This document shows, in pieces, positions 61,936-64,000 of a stretch of 64,000 nucleotides of DNA. The stretch is from positions 34,916,777 through 34,980,776 of the forward strand of contig NC_135781.1 in the NCBI RefSeq assembly GCF_028453695.1, written 5' to 3'. Under the pieces are notes generated by a model. It saw only the letters and a program-made list of their open reading frames with translations, had not been told where the DNA came from and did no database searches. The translations under genes were made by a program, and so were the position numbers. Source of the DNA: Augochlora pura. Lineage: Eukaryota > Arthropoda > Insecta > Hymenoptera > Halictidae. The number at the start of each line of letters is the position of its first letter. Position 1 is the stretch's first letter.

Positions 61936-64000
61936 CCGCAGTCGAACCGACACGTTCGCTAAACGATAAATTTACCTTGACGGTCTCGAGCTTGTCCTTG
62001 GCCCATTCGGCGTCTCCGACGCCCATGCAGTCTTGCACGGATCCTCCGGCGACGCGCAGCCAATCCTCCATCTCCTTCTTGGCCTTGAGGAACTCTGTAT
62101 GATCGGACAAGTTCTTCTCCACCCTCGAGACCAAGCCTTGCATGTCGGTCAACAACGTGGTATAAGCCGTCTGTAGTTGCACCGTCTTGTCCCGAGCCCA
62201 GCTGCAAGCACTCATCTCCAACAGAGCCTCGCACTCGTCGTTCAGATCCTCGAGGACCGGTTTCTGCCGAACAGCCTCTTCAACCAAACTCTTGCAACGA
62301 ACCAGATCCTCGGGAGTCTTGTTCTCCTTGGACTGTTCGTCGTTCACCTTCTTCCGGAAGTGGTCCATCCACCTTTGCATGCTGTCCAAGGCAGCCGTAA
62401 ACCGGGACCAACTGGAGATGCAATTCGACAAGATGTCCCGTGACTCGTGGCAGCGAGCTTGCAGCGACTTCCAATCGGCTTGCAACCGTTTCGCGTCCTG
62501 CTCAACGGTCTCTTGGCCCTCCGGACCTGTGCCGGCGATCACTCCGTCGCTCAGCTGGATCACCCTCGAGATCAATGCCTCTCCTTTGGGCAGGGACGCG
62601 ACGATCCGGTTCACCTTGTTCTCCCTTTCGACGATCCGCTCCTTCTCGCCGTGCGTGTCGCAATGTTGCTGCAACTCCAGCTTGGCTTGACGCACCCAAT
62701 CCGACGCTTCGTTCAGCGCTTGCTGGAACTTTTCGTGGTCGTTCACCTGCTCCTCCAGCTTCTAAACGTTCGATCGACCATACGTAGAATACATGATATA
62801 ATACGCGCGGTATTAAAATACGCATGGTGCGAAGCGAACACACTTACCCGTATCTTCTCGGCGATCAATTTGTTCAGCTCGTTGTACTTTGCGATCGTGG
62901 ACTGATAAGGGCCAACGGGGATGCTCGAGTCCTCGGCCAATCGAGCCTTCAGCCGTTCAACGGTCTCCCCGTGACCTTGAATGTCCCGCTGAACCGTCTT
63001 GTACTTCTCTAAAAGAGCCCTCTTCTCGCTGAGATCGTTCTTGCGCGTCTCTCCCGGTTGAATCTTCCCCTCGATCTCCTCGATCCAGTCGGTGGTAAGC
63101 CTATGGATCTTGTTCAGCTCTTCGAGAGCGCCGGCTCTCGCAGCCAACTTTTGCCTGACGTCCTCCACGTTGGCCAGCAGCTTCTCGAACTCGGTCTTCA
63201 GGTTCTCGGTGTCCTCTTGGATCTTGGCTGCTCCGTTCTGCTCCGTGTTCATGATCACCTTCTCCTTCAATTCCAACGCGTATCTCAACTTGTTCTGACC
63301 CTGCTCCAGCGTCTGTCTGGTCGTCTTGCAGGTATGCAGCTTGTTATTCACTTCGGCTAGAGTGCTAGGGATCTCCTTGCACTCGCCCAACTTGTCCCGG
63401 GTCCTCTCGATCCAGTCCTGACACTCTTGGTAGAGCGTGTTGTGCTGCTGGTGTTCCTGCGGACCGCGGCAACCTCGACGTGTATTATACTTAATCTGGA
63501 TATTAATTCTAAATGGAAAAAGCGTACCTGATAGTGCAGCTCCAACCGTCGCATGATCTCCTTCGCCAAGGACAACAGCGCGTTGTACTTGGTCGTCAGC
63601 TGCGTGACGGCGTTCGAGATTCTAGTATCGGCGCAAGTCTCCAGCAGCATCTGAGCTTTCATGTTGAGCCGATCCAGCTCCTTCTGCCAATCGAACAGCG
63701 TCTGCAAATGTATTTGGAACTGTTCGAGAACGTTCTTCTTCTCTTCCAGGCTATCCTGGAGCTTGTTGAACGACTGCACCAGCTGCTCCGTCTGCGCGAG
63801 CCACTCGGTAGCCTCGGAGAACTGATCCTCGTACTCGGTCCACTTGACTATTCCCACCTCCAGCAGACTCTTCGTGTTATTCAGCGAGTCCCTGAACAGA
63901 ACACGAACGCTGATCGTTCGTCGAAACAATCTGCCAATCAAGGTTATCAATATGTCAATCGTACTTACACGTAGCTGTCGTATTCCTCTTGCAGCAGCGC
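482..64000 (-). CDS. Msp300: Giant nesprin (Msp300/nesprin-1 family), 3' part of gene, 32 coding exons; continues beyond 64000
   Basis: Nesprins anchor nuclei to the cytoskeleton: the C-terminal KASH helix sits in the outer nuclear membrane and binds SUN proteins, and the rod reaches into the cytoplasm. My model on the minus strand joins 63969-64000, 63528-63891, 62848-63456, 61976-62761, 60553-61713, 59677-60456, 58927-59577, 58234-58835, 57512-58154, 57087-57425, 56632-56937, 56337-56488, 48236-49046, 47805-47963, 47353-47715, 46957-47067, 30879-43115, 29661-29765, 29127-29432, 28213-28347, 19494-25522, 18705-19401, 18323-18622, 16900-17859, 11979-12281, 8442-8699, 3456-6161, 3182-3366, 2228-2734, 1903-2140, 1223-1278 and 482-701. 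The total of 33,111 nt is divisible by three and all phases match. Identity rests on the KASH domain and the spectrin-repeat rods. The CH domains and start codon are outside the window. Isoform usage is inference; exon boundaries come from splice consensus, not RNA. Confidence 0.93.
702..1222 (-). other. Msp300: Intron between microexon and KASH exon
   Basis: 521 bp. No gene seen. The pyrimidine tract before the KASH acceptor is short (CCGTGTTTCAG), which may matter for competition with the microexon. Confidence 0.75.
1223..1278 (-). CDS. Msp300: 56-nt microexon immediately before KASH exon
   Basis: The acceptor is a long pyrimidine run ending TTATTGTAG and the donor is AGA|GTATGT. It enters in phase 0 and leaves two bases over (18 codons plus GA), exactly what the KASH exon needs to complete Asp. 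It encodes LLDEAASGTVQPRAASGT plus the split Asp, a short linker. Without it the preceding exon (phase 0) and KASH exon (needs two bases) do not join in frame. No transcript evidence is available here. Confidence 0.8.
1279..1902 (-). other. Msp300: Intron upstream of microexon
   Basis: 624 bp. It contains a long open frame on the minus strand with no recognisable domain, and a good pyrimidine tract (TTTTCTCTTTTACTTATTGTAG) at its 3' end. Nothing else seen. Confidence 0.75.
1903..2140 (-). CDS. Msp300: Spectrin-rod exon, last helix bundle before the KASH linker
   Basis: The acceptor is TTTCTTTTTCAG before 2140 and the donor is GAC|GTAAGA. The first base completes an Arg codon; the exon ends on a complete Asp codon. 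It encodes ETRDSLERCEPRVLSLQKMA and then a second amphipathic stretch ending DAVAATSSLASLSRD. The helical, Leu/Glu-rich pattern fits the end of the C-terminal spectrin rod. Confidence 0.88.
2228..2734 (-). CDS. Msp300: Spectrin-repeat exon
   Basis: The acceptor is TTTGTCTGTCTCCAG before 2734 and the donor CAG|GTAGGC; phase 2 in, phase 2 out (169 codons' worth). The start DNGRLTCPLCSRRNWAQLEN has a Cys-Pro-Leu-Cys pair, then W-containing helices (NDLWRLEIWLEF) typical of spectrin repeats, and a second repeat with ARWQQRLQTTLMSNHQFHRI. The CxxC pair is too isolated to call a metal site. Confidence 0.9.
2735..3181 (-). other. Msp300: Intron
   Basis: 447 bp between rod exons. It has a short GGGGA-rich stretch near 2995-3020. 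No gene seen. Confidence 0.8.
3182..3366 (-). CDS. Msp300: Spectrin-repeat exon (short)
   Basis: The acceptor is GTTTTCCTTTTCCAG before 3366 and the donor CAG|GTGGGA. It starts in phase 0 and leaves two bases. It encodes SKLIGTCQSTIELVRHLHGL, then a linker DGKLTPQDAKADQVES and a helix DRYETLLQLARTREQQIREL. The helical pattern and phase both bridge its neighbours. Confidence 0.87.
3456..6161 (-). CDS. Msp300: Large spectrin-rod exon (902 codons)
   Basis: The acceptor is GTTTCTCTGATTGCAG before 6161 and the donor ATC|GTGAGT; phase 0 on both sides. It encodes an uninterrupted run of about eight spectrin-repeat lengths, rich in Leu, Glu, Arg and spaced Trp (for example LLAWIGETETRIQ, LKTWLAGVEAQL, WVAETDRSISELEN). 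This is the longest rod exon in the window. It ends in a Pro/Ala segment (APEPAPGPGLNAAAKNI), a likely inter-repeat linker. Confidence 0.93.
6162..8441 (-). other. Msp300: Intron, 2.3 kb
   Basis: No coding signal recognised. It holds a (TTTC)n tract at about 7797-7827. Its donor at 8441 is GC rather than GT. Confidence 0.8.
7797..7827 (+). repeat. (TTTC)n microsatellite
   Basis: About seven tandem CTTT units in an intron. Confidence 0.95.
8442..8699 (-). CDS. Msp300: Spectrin-rod exon with a GC donor
   Basis: The acceptor is TCTCATTCACAG before 8699. The exon encodes 86 residues, ICEETMAEHKERLADLRRLV through LDSVQE, with heptad-like leucines. It ends in phase 0 at AAGAG|GCAAGT, the usual context for a GC-AG intron. 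The nearest GT, four bases on (GTAATT), would break the frame into the next exon. Confidence 0.85.
9217..9238 (+). repeat. (GC)n microsatellite
   Basis: An uninterrupted CG/GC run in an intron; a second lies at 11811-11832. Such runs can adopt Z-DNA. Confidence 0.9.
11811..11832 (+). repeat. (CG)n microsatellite
   Basis: An uninterrupted CG run, about 150 bp downstream (in gene direction) of the exon 11979-12281 donor. Confidence 0.9.
11979..12281 (-). CDS. Msp300: Spectrin-repeat exon (101 codons)
   Basis: The acceptor is CGTTGCTTCAG before 12281 and the donor AAG|GTATGA; phase 0 on both sides. It encodes about one repeat: GLSSDLGAREDLVGELREAA, then VQAWEDTRAELDALCTKY, then VKAWVDTQMDDFANLPPKEA. 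The W at the start of each helix and a length close to 106 residues fit one spectrin repeat. Confidence 0.92.
12282..16899 (-). other. Msp300: Intron, 4.6 kb, CpG-rich
   Basis: No coding signal recognised on either strand. It has short TCG/TCA triplet runs near 13045-13080, a GCC/CCA triplet run near 15930-15975 and repeated GGATC near 15998-16017. Confidence 0.78.
16900..17859 (-). CDS. Msp300: Spectrin-rod exon (320 codons)
   Basis: The acceptor is TTTTCAACGCAG before 17859 and the donor GAG|GTGAGT; phase 0 on both sides. It encodes about three repeat lengths (ELKAQYEVHNNIREEANNRF; LHELRSTIESFHGVLRTEEE; LAILWQDIMALRQMLHTLPS; LLKNRLALWRRFERQLEMLH). The last part, MMELLSVQGSVDYDRLSKAT, leads to the donor. 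Confidence 0.93.
17860..18322 (-). other. Msp300: Intron
   Basis: 463 bp. No gene or repeat of note. Confidence 0.8.
18323..18622 (-). CDS. Msp300: Spectrin-repeat exon (100 codons)
   Basis: The acceptor is TTGTTTTTCCAG before 18622 and the donor TGG|GTAAGA; phase 0 on both sides. It encodes SLVTDVAAHHARIVRLLSVA, the linker DIEDPEDRYGEVLEVIVK, and RVENWMTTVERELESMRDPC. About one spectrin-repeat length. Confidence 0.91.
18705..19401 (-). CDS. Msp300: Spectrin-rod exon following the 6-kb giant exon
   Basis: The acceptor is GCGCGCGTAG before 19401 (weak pyrimidine tract) and the donor CAA|GTAAGT. The first base completes Arg with the AG left by the giant exon. It encodes SVEEQRVRLSQLIEVEAS, ELDKFENANREHAWKTSDLL, a W-x-L helix at ASRWILLEQGIKEETGWLQV, and ends VDYDQYISLYQ. 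About two repeats. Confidence 0.9.
19494..25522 (-). CDS. Msp300: Giant exon B (6.0 kb): disordered region with QT-motif array plus C-terminal helical block
   Basis: The acceptor is GTTTCCGGTTTTCCAG before 25522 (phase 0) and the donor CAG|GTAAGC leaves two bases. It encodes about 2,009 residues. In order: an acidic start; basic patches (RRIIVRKLRKT near 24950 and RRVVRKTRRIVRKV near 24490); a Gly run near 24610; a long acidic, Ser/Thr/Pro-rich disordered part; a dense array of ETQTSP/VQTSP/TQVP motifs (about 20740-22625); a Glu run; and a C-terminal helical block (about 19494-20050) containing LEKVGATRLVEYSLVDIREEL. The open frame continues upstream to 25825, but a good acceptor and the change in composition support 25522. 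The exon is likely used only in some isoforms, since its length is not a multiple of three and its neighbour corrects the phase. Confidence 0.88.
20740..22625 (-). repeat. Msp300: Protein-level array of about thirty TQT/QTSP/TQVP motifs
   Basis: Within giant exon B the protein repeats a short element at irregular spacing. I counted about 28 x-Q-T cores, many as [TVIAE]QTSP or TQTTP, and four T-Q-V cores, three of them in SKETQVP. The order begins AAQTSP, ETQTSP, ETQTSP, EIQTSP, EVQTSP and ends SVQLQTDDD. Some units carry similar flanks (SKETQVPRIEEAN twice; GTQVPRLEEVHE), so they arose partly by local duplication. The core resembles the known LC8 dynein light chain ligand, [DS]-K-x-[TVI]-Q-[TV]. 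Binding itself is inference. Confidence 0.8.
25523..28212 (-). other. Msp300: Intron upstream of giant exon B; AT-rich middle may hold an alternative 3' end
   Basis: 2.7 kb. Positions 26700-27700 are much more AT-rich than the surroundings. A minus-strand ATTAAA lies at 26717-26722. A (GTGGGCC)n run lies at 26252-26284 and a GAT/AAT triplet tract at 27236-27420. If the weak donor at 28212 is ignored, the exon reads on to a stop at 28144, so this stretch could be an alternative untranslated region. Confidence 0.55.
27236..27420 (+). repeat. Compound GAT/GGT/AAT triplet repeat
   Basis: Starts with GATGATGATG, passes through GGTGAT and GGCGAT units and ends in AATAATAATAAT. It is open in several frames, which gives false His-rich and Asp-rich open frames. 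Confidence 0.92.
28213..28347 (-). CDS. Msp300: Small helical exon (45 codons) before giant exon B
   Basis: It encodes ALQDELSSHAQRVSELETLP and then LAKILKNALLEVMTRLQQRQQ, a coiled-coil-like piece. The donor CAG|GTACCC is weak. The acceptor is taken as TGTCTGTGTGGGCAG before 28347; a later CAG nine bases downstream would also keep the frame. Both ends are phase 0. If the donor is not used, the frame reads on to a TGA at 28144-28146. Confidence 0.78.
28348..29126 (-). other. Msp300: Intron
   Basis: 779 bp with a (TC)n microsatellite at 28372-28405, close to the acceptor of the next exon. On the transcript it reads as GA, so the acceptor lacks a normal pyrimidine tract. No gene seen. Confidence 0.75.
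28372..28405 (+). repeat. (TC)n microsatellite
   Basis: About 16 TC units, ending about 25 bp intron-side of the acceptor of exon 28213-28347. Confidence 0.95.
29127..29432 (-). CDS. Msp300: Spectrin-repeat-like exon (102 codons)
   Basis: The acceptor is CACGAATTTCAG before 29432 and the donor AAG|GTGCGT; phase 0 on both sides. It encodes ALSRQLRTYETEANNLEELV, then LTQVQTRIATLLSQTEEGRA, then YKRFLDETDAWLKDIVADMG. The length and the late W match one spectrin repeat. Confidence 0.9.
29502..29541 (+). repeat. GACCAAC heptamer array
   Basis: Five to six copies of a 7-bp unit inside the 228-bp intron 29433-29660. Confidence 0.9.
29661..29765 (-). CDS. Msp300: Short helical exon (35 codons)
   Basis: The acceptor is TGGTGTTACAG-like (TGTTACAG before 29765) and the donor ACG|GTAAAA; phase 0 on both sides. 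It encodes DIIQERLMVLQLSLSNLKG followed by TRLPRDSIDSMLAAIT. It has no upstream ATG, so it is easy to miss; the phase match with both neighbours and the helical pattern are the support. Confidence 0.75.
29766..30878 (-). other. Msp300: Intron after giant exon A
   Basis: 1.1 kb. It holds a (GA)n tract at 30535-30577 and a GAACAA-type repeat at 30680-30746. The open frame from giant exon A continues through it but becomes Cys/Ser low complexity, so I treat it as intron. Confidence 0.65.
30535..30577 (+). repeat. (GA)n microsatellite
   Basis: About 20 GA units with one interruption, in the intron after giant exon A. Confidence 0.95.
30879..43115 (-). CDS. Msp300: Giant exon A (12.2 kb, 4,079 codons): disordered Lys/Glu-rich region
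   Basis: The acceptor is GCGGATAAAGCAG before 43115 and the donor AAG|GTGCGA at 30878; phase 0 on both sides. It starts with a helix (SLQQRMDDWRQRAKTLTNQ). A Ser/Arg/Pro-rich part with SYADIAAGR and TYADILRGR motifs follows, then a Tyr/Pro segment with a run of eight prolines (near 42100) and a Gln-Asn run (41868-41950). Next come about 3,000 residues of KE/EK-rich low complexity, an Arg-Ser patch near 34170, and a C-terminal part with a poly-Ser run (31086-31130). No folded domain is recognisable. It resembles giant exons of other cytoskeletal linkers. The open frame continues to 30210, but beyond 30879 the composition turns to unlikely Cys/Ser repeats. The 3' boundary is less certain than the rest. 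Confidence 0.87.
31086..31131 (+). repeat. Msp300: (GAC)n coding a poly-Ser run
   Basis: A triplet repeat inside giant exon A. Read on the minus strand it gives a run of about 13 Ser. Confidence 0.9.
34150..34225 (-). other. Msp300: Arg-Ser patch and GFMEVVNRREL segment in giant exon A
   Basis: The segment IDEQGFMEVVNRRELRSRR is followed by alternating Arg-Ser (SRSRSRSARR). It lies about 60 residues downstream of the SWAAIVGKR motif (34383-34409). RS runs are common phosphorylation targets of SR kinases. I do not recognise the combination as a named domain. Confidence 0.6.
41868..41950 (-). repeat. In-frame hexanucleotide repeat coding a Gln-Asn run
   Basis: On the plus strand the unit is TTCTGG repeated about nine times with small changes at the edges, reading as alternating Asn-Gln in giant exon A (NQNQNQNQ..., then NQKQNQKQ). 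Such tracts vary in length between individuals and can drive self-association in other proteins; either is inference here. Confidence 0.9.
43381..43436 (+). repeat. GATGGGGC octamer minisatellite
   Basis: About seven near-perfect 8-bp copies, G-rich on the plus strand, 270 bp upstream of the giant exon A acceptor. Confidence 0.92.
45893..45925 (+). repeat. (AACG)n microsatellite
   Basis: About eight tandem AACG units in the intron upstream of giant exon A. Confidence 0.93.
46957..47067 (-). CDS. Msp300: Short coiled-coil exon (37 codons) before giant exon A
   Basis: The acceptor is CTAATTGCAG before 47067 and the donor CAG|GTAGGT; phase 0 on both sides. It encodes EIQQLRQQIVQVEQQLRTVL and then SPTYLSSDKEKALQEQQ. 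The Gln/Leu heptads suggest a coiled coil, and the SPTYLS segment a linker. Confidence 0.85.
47353..47715 (-). CDS. Msp300: Spectrin-repeat exon (121 codons)
   Basis: The acceptor is GTCGGTTTCTAG before 47715 and the donor CAG|GTTAGG; phase 0 on both sides. It encodes NALLQETSEEWEQCERKMKE, VKSWIEKARQSLESPQSKKK, and ends LEGCLTQIDRYQQ. The W-containing first helix and its length match one spectrin repeat. Confidence 0.91.
47805..47963 (-). CDS. Msp300: Short spectrin-rod exon (53 codons)
   Basis: The acceptor is GGGTTACAG before 47963 and the donor AGG|GTTCGT (weak); phase 0 on both sides. It encodes TAAKSCKQINRNLSEMGKEL, then VGDLPEKLLEAEEAKVQVES, ending QLLER. Half a repeat, completed by the next exon. 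Confidence 0.84.
48236..49046 (-). CDS. Msp300: Spectrin-rod exon (about 270 codons)
   Basis: The acceptor is TATCGGTCGTTCCAG before 49046 and the donor TCG|GTACGT. The first base completes Ala with GC from the upstream exon. It encodes LVDSLQKRSRKADEDLEAFE, then VQAWIRQAELKVQDRSIEPG, GDWLDERKQVVADAIDAW, and ends ARQRLHEYS. About two and a half spectrin repeats. Confidence 0.92.
50079..50129 (+). repeat. (GA)n microsatellite
   Basis: About 25 uninterrupted units in the 7.3-kb intron. Confidence 0.96.
51426..51536 (+). repeat. TTTCTC/(TC)n compound microsatellite
   Basis: TTTCTC hexamers, a (TC)n core and TTTCTC hexamers again, giving a roughly symmetrical tract of about 110 bp in the 7.3-kb intron. 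Confidence 0.94.
54638..54688 (+). repeat. (GAA)n triplet repeat
   Basis: An imperfect GAA/GGA tract, the purest part being seven AGA units, in the 7.3-kb intron. Confidence 0.92.
55298..55331 (+). repeat. (CTCTAT)n hexamer repeat
   Basis: About five to six tandem copies in the 7.3-kb intron. Confidence 0.92.
56337..56488 (-). CDS. Msp300: Spectrin-rod exon (50 codons plus two bases)
   Basis: The acceptor is GCGTTTCTCAATGCAG before 56488 (phase 0) and the donor AAGC|GTGAGT leaves two bases. It encodes ELAAEAEKLKPMAEDARALA, LAYLAAFTEAPAHVLEKKLD and KLQGSVE. The split Ala is completed across a 7.3-kb intron. Confidence 0.86.
56632..56937 (-). CDS. Msp300: Spectrin-repeat exon (102 codons)
   Basis: The acceptor is CGATATTTTCTTCAG before 56937 and the donor CGC|GTGAGT; phase 0 on both sides. 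It encodes NQQFELDLLNERGKEVLAVA, ETGAEWKELVSGLEGRRDAL, WEELEARWSLIESRVNATEE and SHLLDTIEAHR. One repeat length with the usual helix-start W. Confidence 0.93.
57087..57425 (-). CDS. Msp300: Spectrin-repeat exon with a GC donor (113 codons)
   Basis: The acceptor is GGTTCTGTTTCAG before 57425. It encodes IYFSSEPSIRELVSQQIQQA, the conserved-looking DKIWPSLTSAEQEELCAEQQ, then AETWRDYAQTLQRVQAVVSR, ending ITHALNDIQ. It ends in phase 0 at ACAG|GCGAGT, a GC donor. No GT donor nearby keeps the frame. Confidence 0.87.
57512..58154 (-). CDS. Msp300: Spectrin-rod exon (about 214 codons)
   Basis: The acceptor is TTTCTTTTTCTTCCAG before 58154; the first base completes Arg. The donor is AAG|GTTCCA (weak), phase 0. 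It encodes YDDAILKIQECEALLASATD, VTEQLQSLKQQLQGLRRAVE, LSEDVNRYLDRIKNLKNSIP, LKSWVREAEIRLESDKDGLD and ends LGDLEEHK. About two repeats. Confidence 0.9.
58234..58835 (-). CDS. Msp300: Spectrin-rod exon (about 200 codons)
   Basis: The acceptor is TTCGTATTTCAG before 58835 (phase 0) and the donor AAG|GTAGCT leaves two bases. It encodes YDRLKKEAREYTDDIEKILQ, LNEQLRNMKEAHGRVAGIVN, VEAMLDNYERILNDLKANKA, and ends QTTEEKIK. About two repeats. Confidence 0.92.
58927..59577 (-). CDS. Msp300: Spectrin-rod exon (217 codons)
   Basis: The acceptor is GACGCGTTGTTGCAG before 59577 and the donor AAG|GTAGGA; phase 0 on both sides. It encodes ALLKEAEGKQLVIDTLEKRV, LQRARAWIKSKSNNLKKLSG, and CQRWINEAEVATSSDLRTSG, ending LREQLAK. 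An earlier acceptor (CCTAG before 59621) is in the wrong phase for the upstream donor. Confidence 0.88.
59677..60456 (-). CDS. Msp300: Spectrin-rod exon (260 codons)
   Basis: The acceptor is TTCGCGTTTTACCAG before 60456 and the donor AAG|GTACGC; phase 0 on both sides. It encodes AQGHLMTVTKSLNELEEQTR, LRAWINQQRALCAEWKSRPA, VQNIQSWLDALSKKVDAVEK, and ends EEKLLALK. About two and a half repeats. Confidence 0.93.
60553..61713 (-). CDS. Msp300: Spectrin-rod exon (387 codons)
   Basis: The acceptor is TTCGTTTTCTAG before 61713 and the donor CAG|GTACCG; phase 0 on both sides. It encodes IVATRITEGQHLLSTLQTAF, LKLWLGETRKSARDLPDTKG, ALQETEKWLLQISFQLMAHN, YVVVNPGIEKTIETQLRNVQ, a Pro-rich linker VSRPGSPLDAPPVQIPAREV and ends LEELIDQ. 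Between three and four repeats. Upstream lies a GA microsatellite with an assembly gap. Confidence 0.94.
61744..61932 (+). repeat. (GA)n microsatellite interrupted by an assembly gap
   Basis: GA units run from 61744 to about 61790. A block of exactly 100 N follows (61798-61897), then GA resumes to 61932. The exact 100 N suggests a gap of unknown true size. It lies wholly in the intron 61714-61975, so no coding sequence appears lost unless a small exon is hidden there. Confidence 0.95.
61976..62761 (-). CDS. Msp300: Spectrin-rod exon (262 codons)
   Basis: The acceptor is GAACGTTTAG before 62761 (short pyrimidine tract) and the donor AAG|GTAAAT; phase 0 on both sides. It encodes KLEEQVNDHEKFQQALNEAS, DWVRQAKLELQQHCDTHGEK, LDSMQRWMDHFRKKVNDEQS, EMEDWLRVAGGSVQDCMGVG, ending KDKLETVK. 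About two and a half repeats. Confidence 0.93.
62848..63456 (-). CDS. Msp300: Spectrin-rod exon (203 codons)
   Basis: The acceptor is GCCGCGGTCCGCAG before 63456 and the donor CGG|GTAAGT; phase 0 on both sides. It encodes EHQQHNTLYQECQDWIERTR, LEQGQNKLRYALELKEKVIM, LTTDWIEEIEGKIQPGETRK, and ends ELNKLIAEKIR. About two repeats. Confidence 0.93.
63528..63891 (-). CDS. Msp300: Spectrin-repeat exon (about 121 codons)
   Basis: The acceptor is CGTGTTCTGTTCAG before 63891; the first base completes Val. The donor is CAG|GTACGC, phase 0. It encodes DSLNNTKSLLEVGIVKWTEY, ATEWLAQTEQLVQSFNKLQD, LFDWQKELDRLNMKAQMLLE, ending RRLELHYQ. A little over one repeat. Confidence 0.93.
63969..64000 (-). CDS. Msp300: Partial exon at window edge
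   Basis: Ten codons, ALLQEEYDSY, plus GT, then the donor GT|GTAAGT at 63968. The two left-over bases combine with the next exon to give Val. The exon continues beyond position 64000, towards the rest of the rod and the expected CH domains. Confidence 0.88.

Overview
The window is animal nuclear DNA, most likely from a hymenopteran insect. It has spliced genes with phase-consistent introns, long GA/TC and GAA microsatellites, CpG-rich introns and an insect-type protein. A GC-rich bee (for example a sweat bee) would fit, but the species cannot be fixed from this sequence alone.

Essentially the whole window is one gene on the minus strand: the 3' part of the giant nesprin Msp300 (Msp-300/nesprin-1, SYNE family). 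I rebuilt 32 coding exons by hand from splice sites and reading phase. From 64000 down to 482 they sum to 33,111 nt (11,036 codons plus stop), and every intron phase agrees. The N-terminal part, where actin-binding CH domains are expected, lies beyond position 64000. The last exon (482-701) encodes a clear KASH domain: a transmembrane helix, then an EEDYSC...GPPPI tail that would bind SUN proteins in the perinuclear space.

Layout in gene order. (1) 64000-46957: sixteen mostly short exons (about 2,620 residues) encoding a spectrin-repeat rod. (2) 43115-30879: a single 12.2-kb exon encoding about 4,080 residues of disordered, Lys/Glu-rich, low-complexity protein with scattered Ser-Tyr-Ala-x-Ile type motifs. 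(3) 29765-28213: three small helical exons. (4) 25522-19494: a second giant exon (6.0 kb), with a basic N-terminal part, a dense array of about thirty TQT/QTSP/TQVP motifs that resemble dynein light chain LC8 ligands, and a helical, non-spectrin-looking C-terminal block. (5) 19401-1903: a second spectrin-repeat rod, including a 2.7-kb exon. (6) A 56-nt microexon (1223-1278) and the KASH exon.

Together the product would be an outer-nuclear-membrane tether. KASH anchors it to SUN proteins, two spectrin rods give length, and the disordered giant exons between them could act as an entropic spacer and docking platform. Two points stand out. Skipping the 56-nt microexon would create a stop codon exactly at the junction before KASH, a ready-made switch to a soluble isoform. 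The QT-motif array would make the protein a multivalent LC8 scaffold.

I saw no convincing second gene, RNA gene, CRISPR array or intact mobile element. The rest is intron sequence with simple repeats. There is one 100-N assembly gap inside a GA microsatellite (61798-61897).
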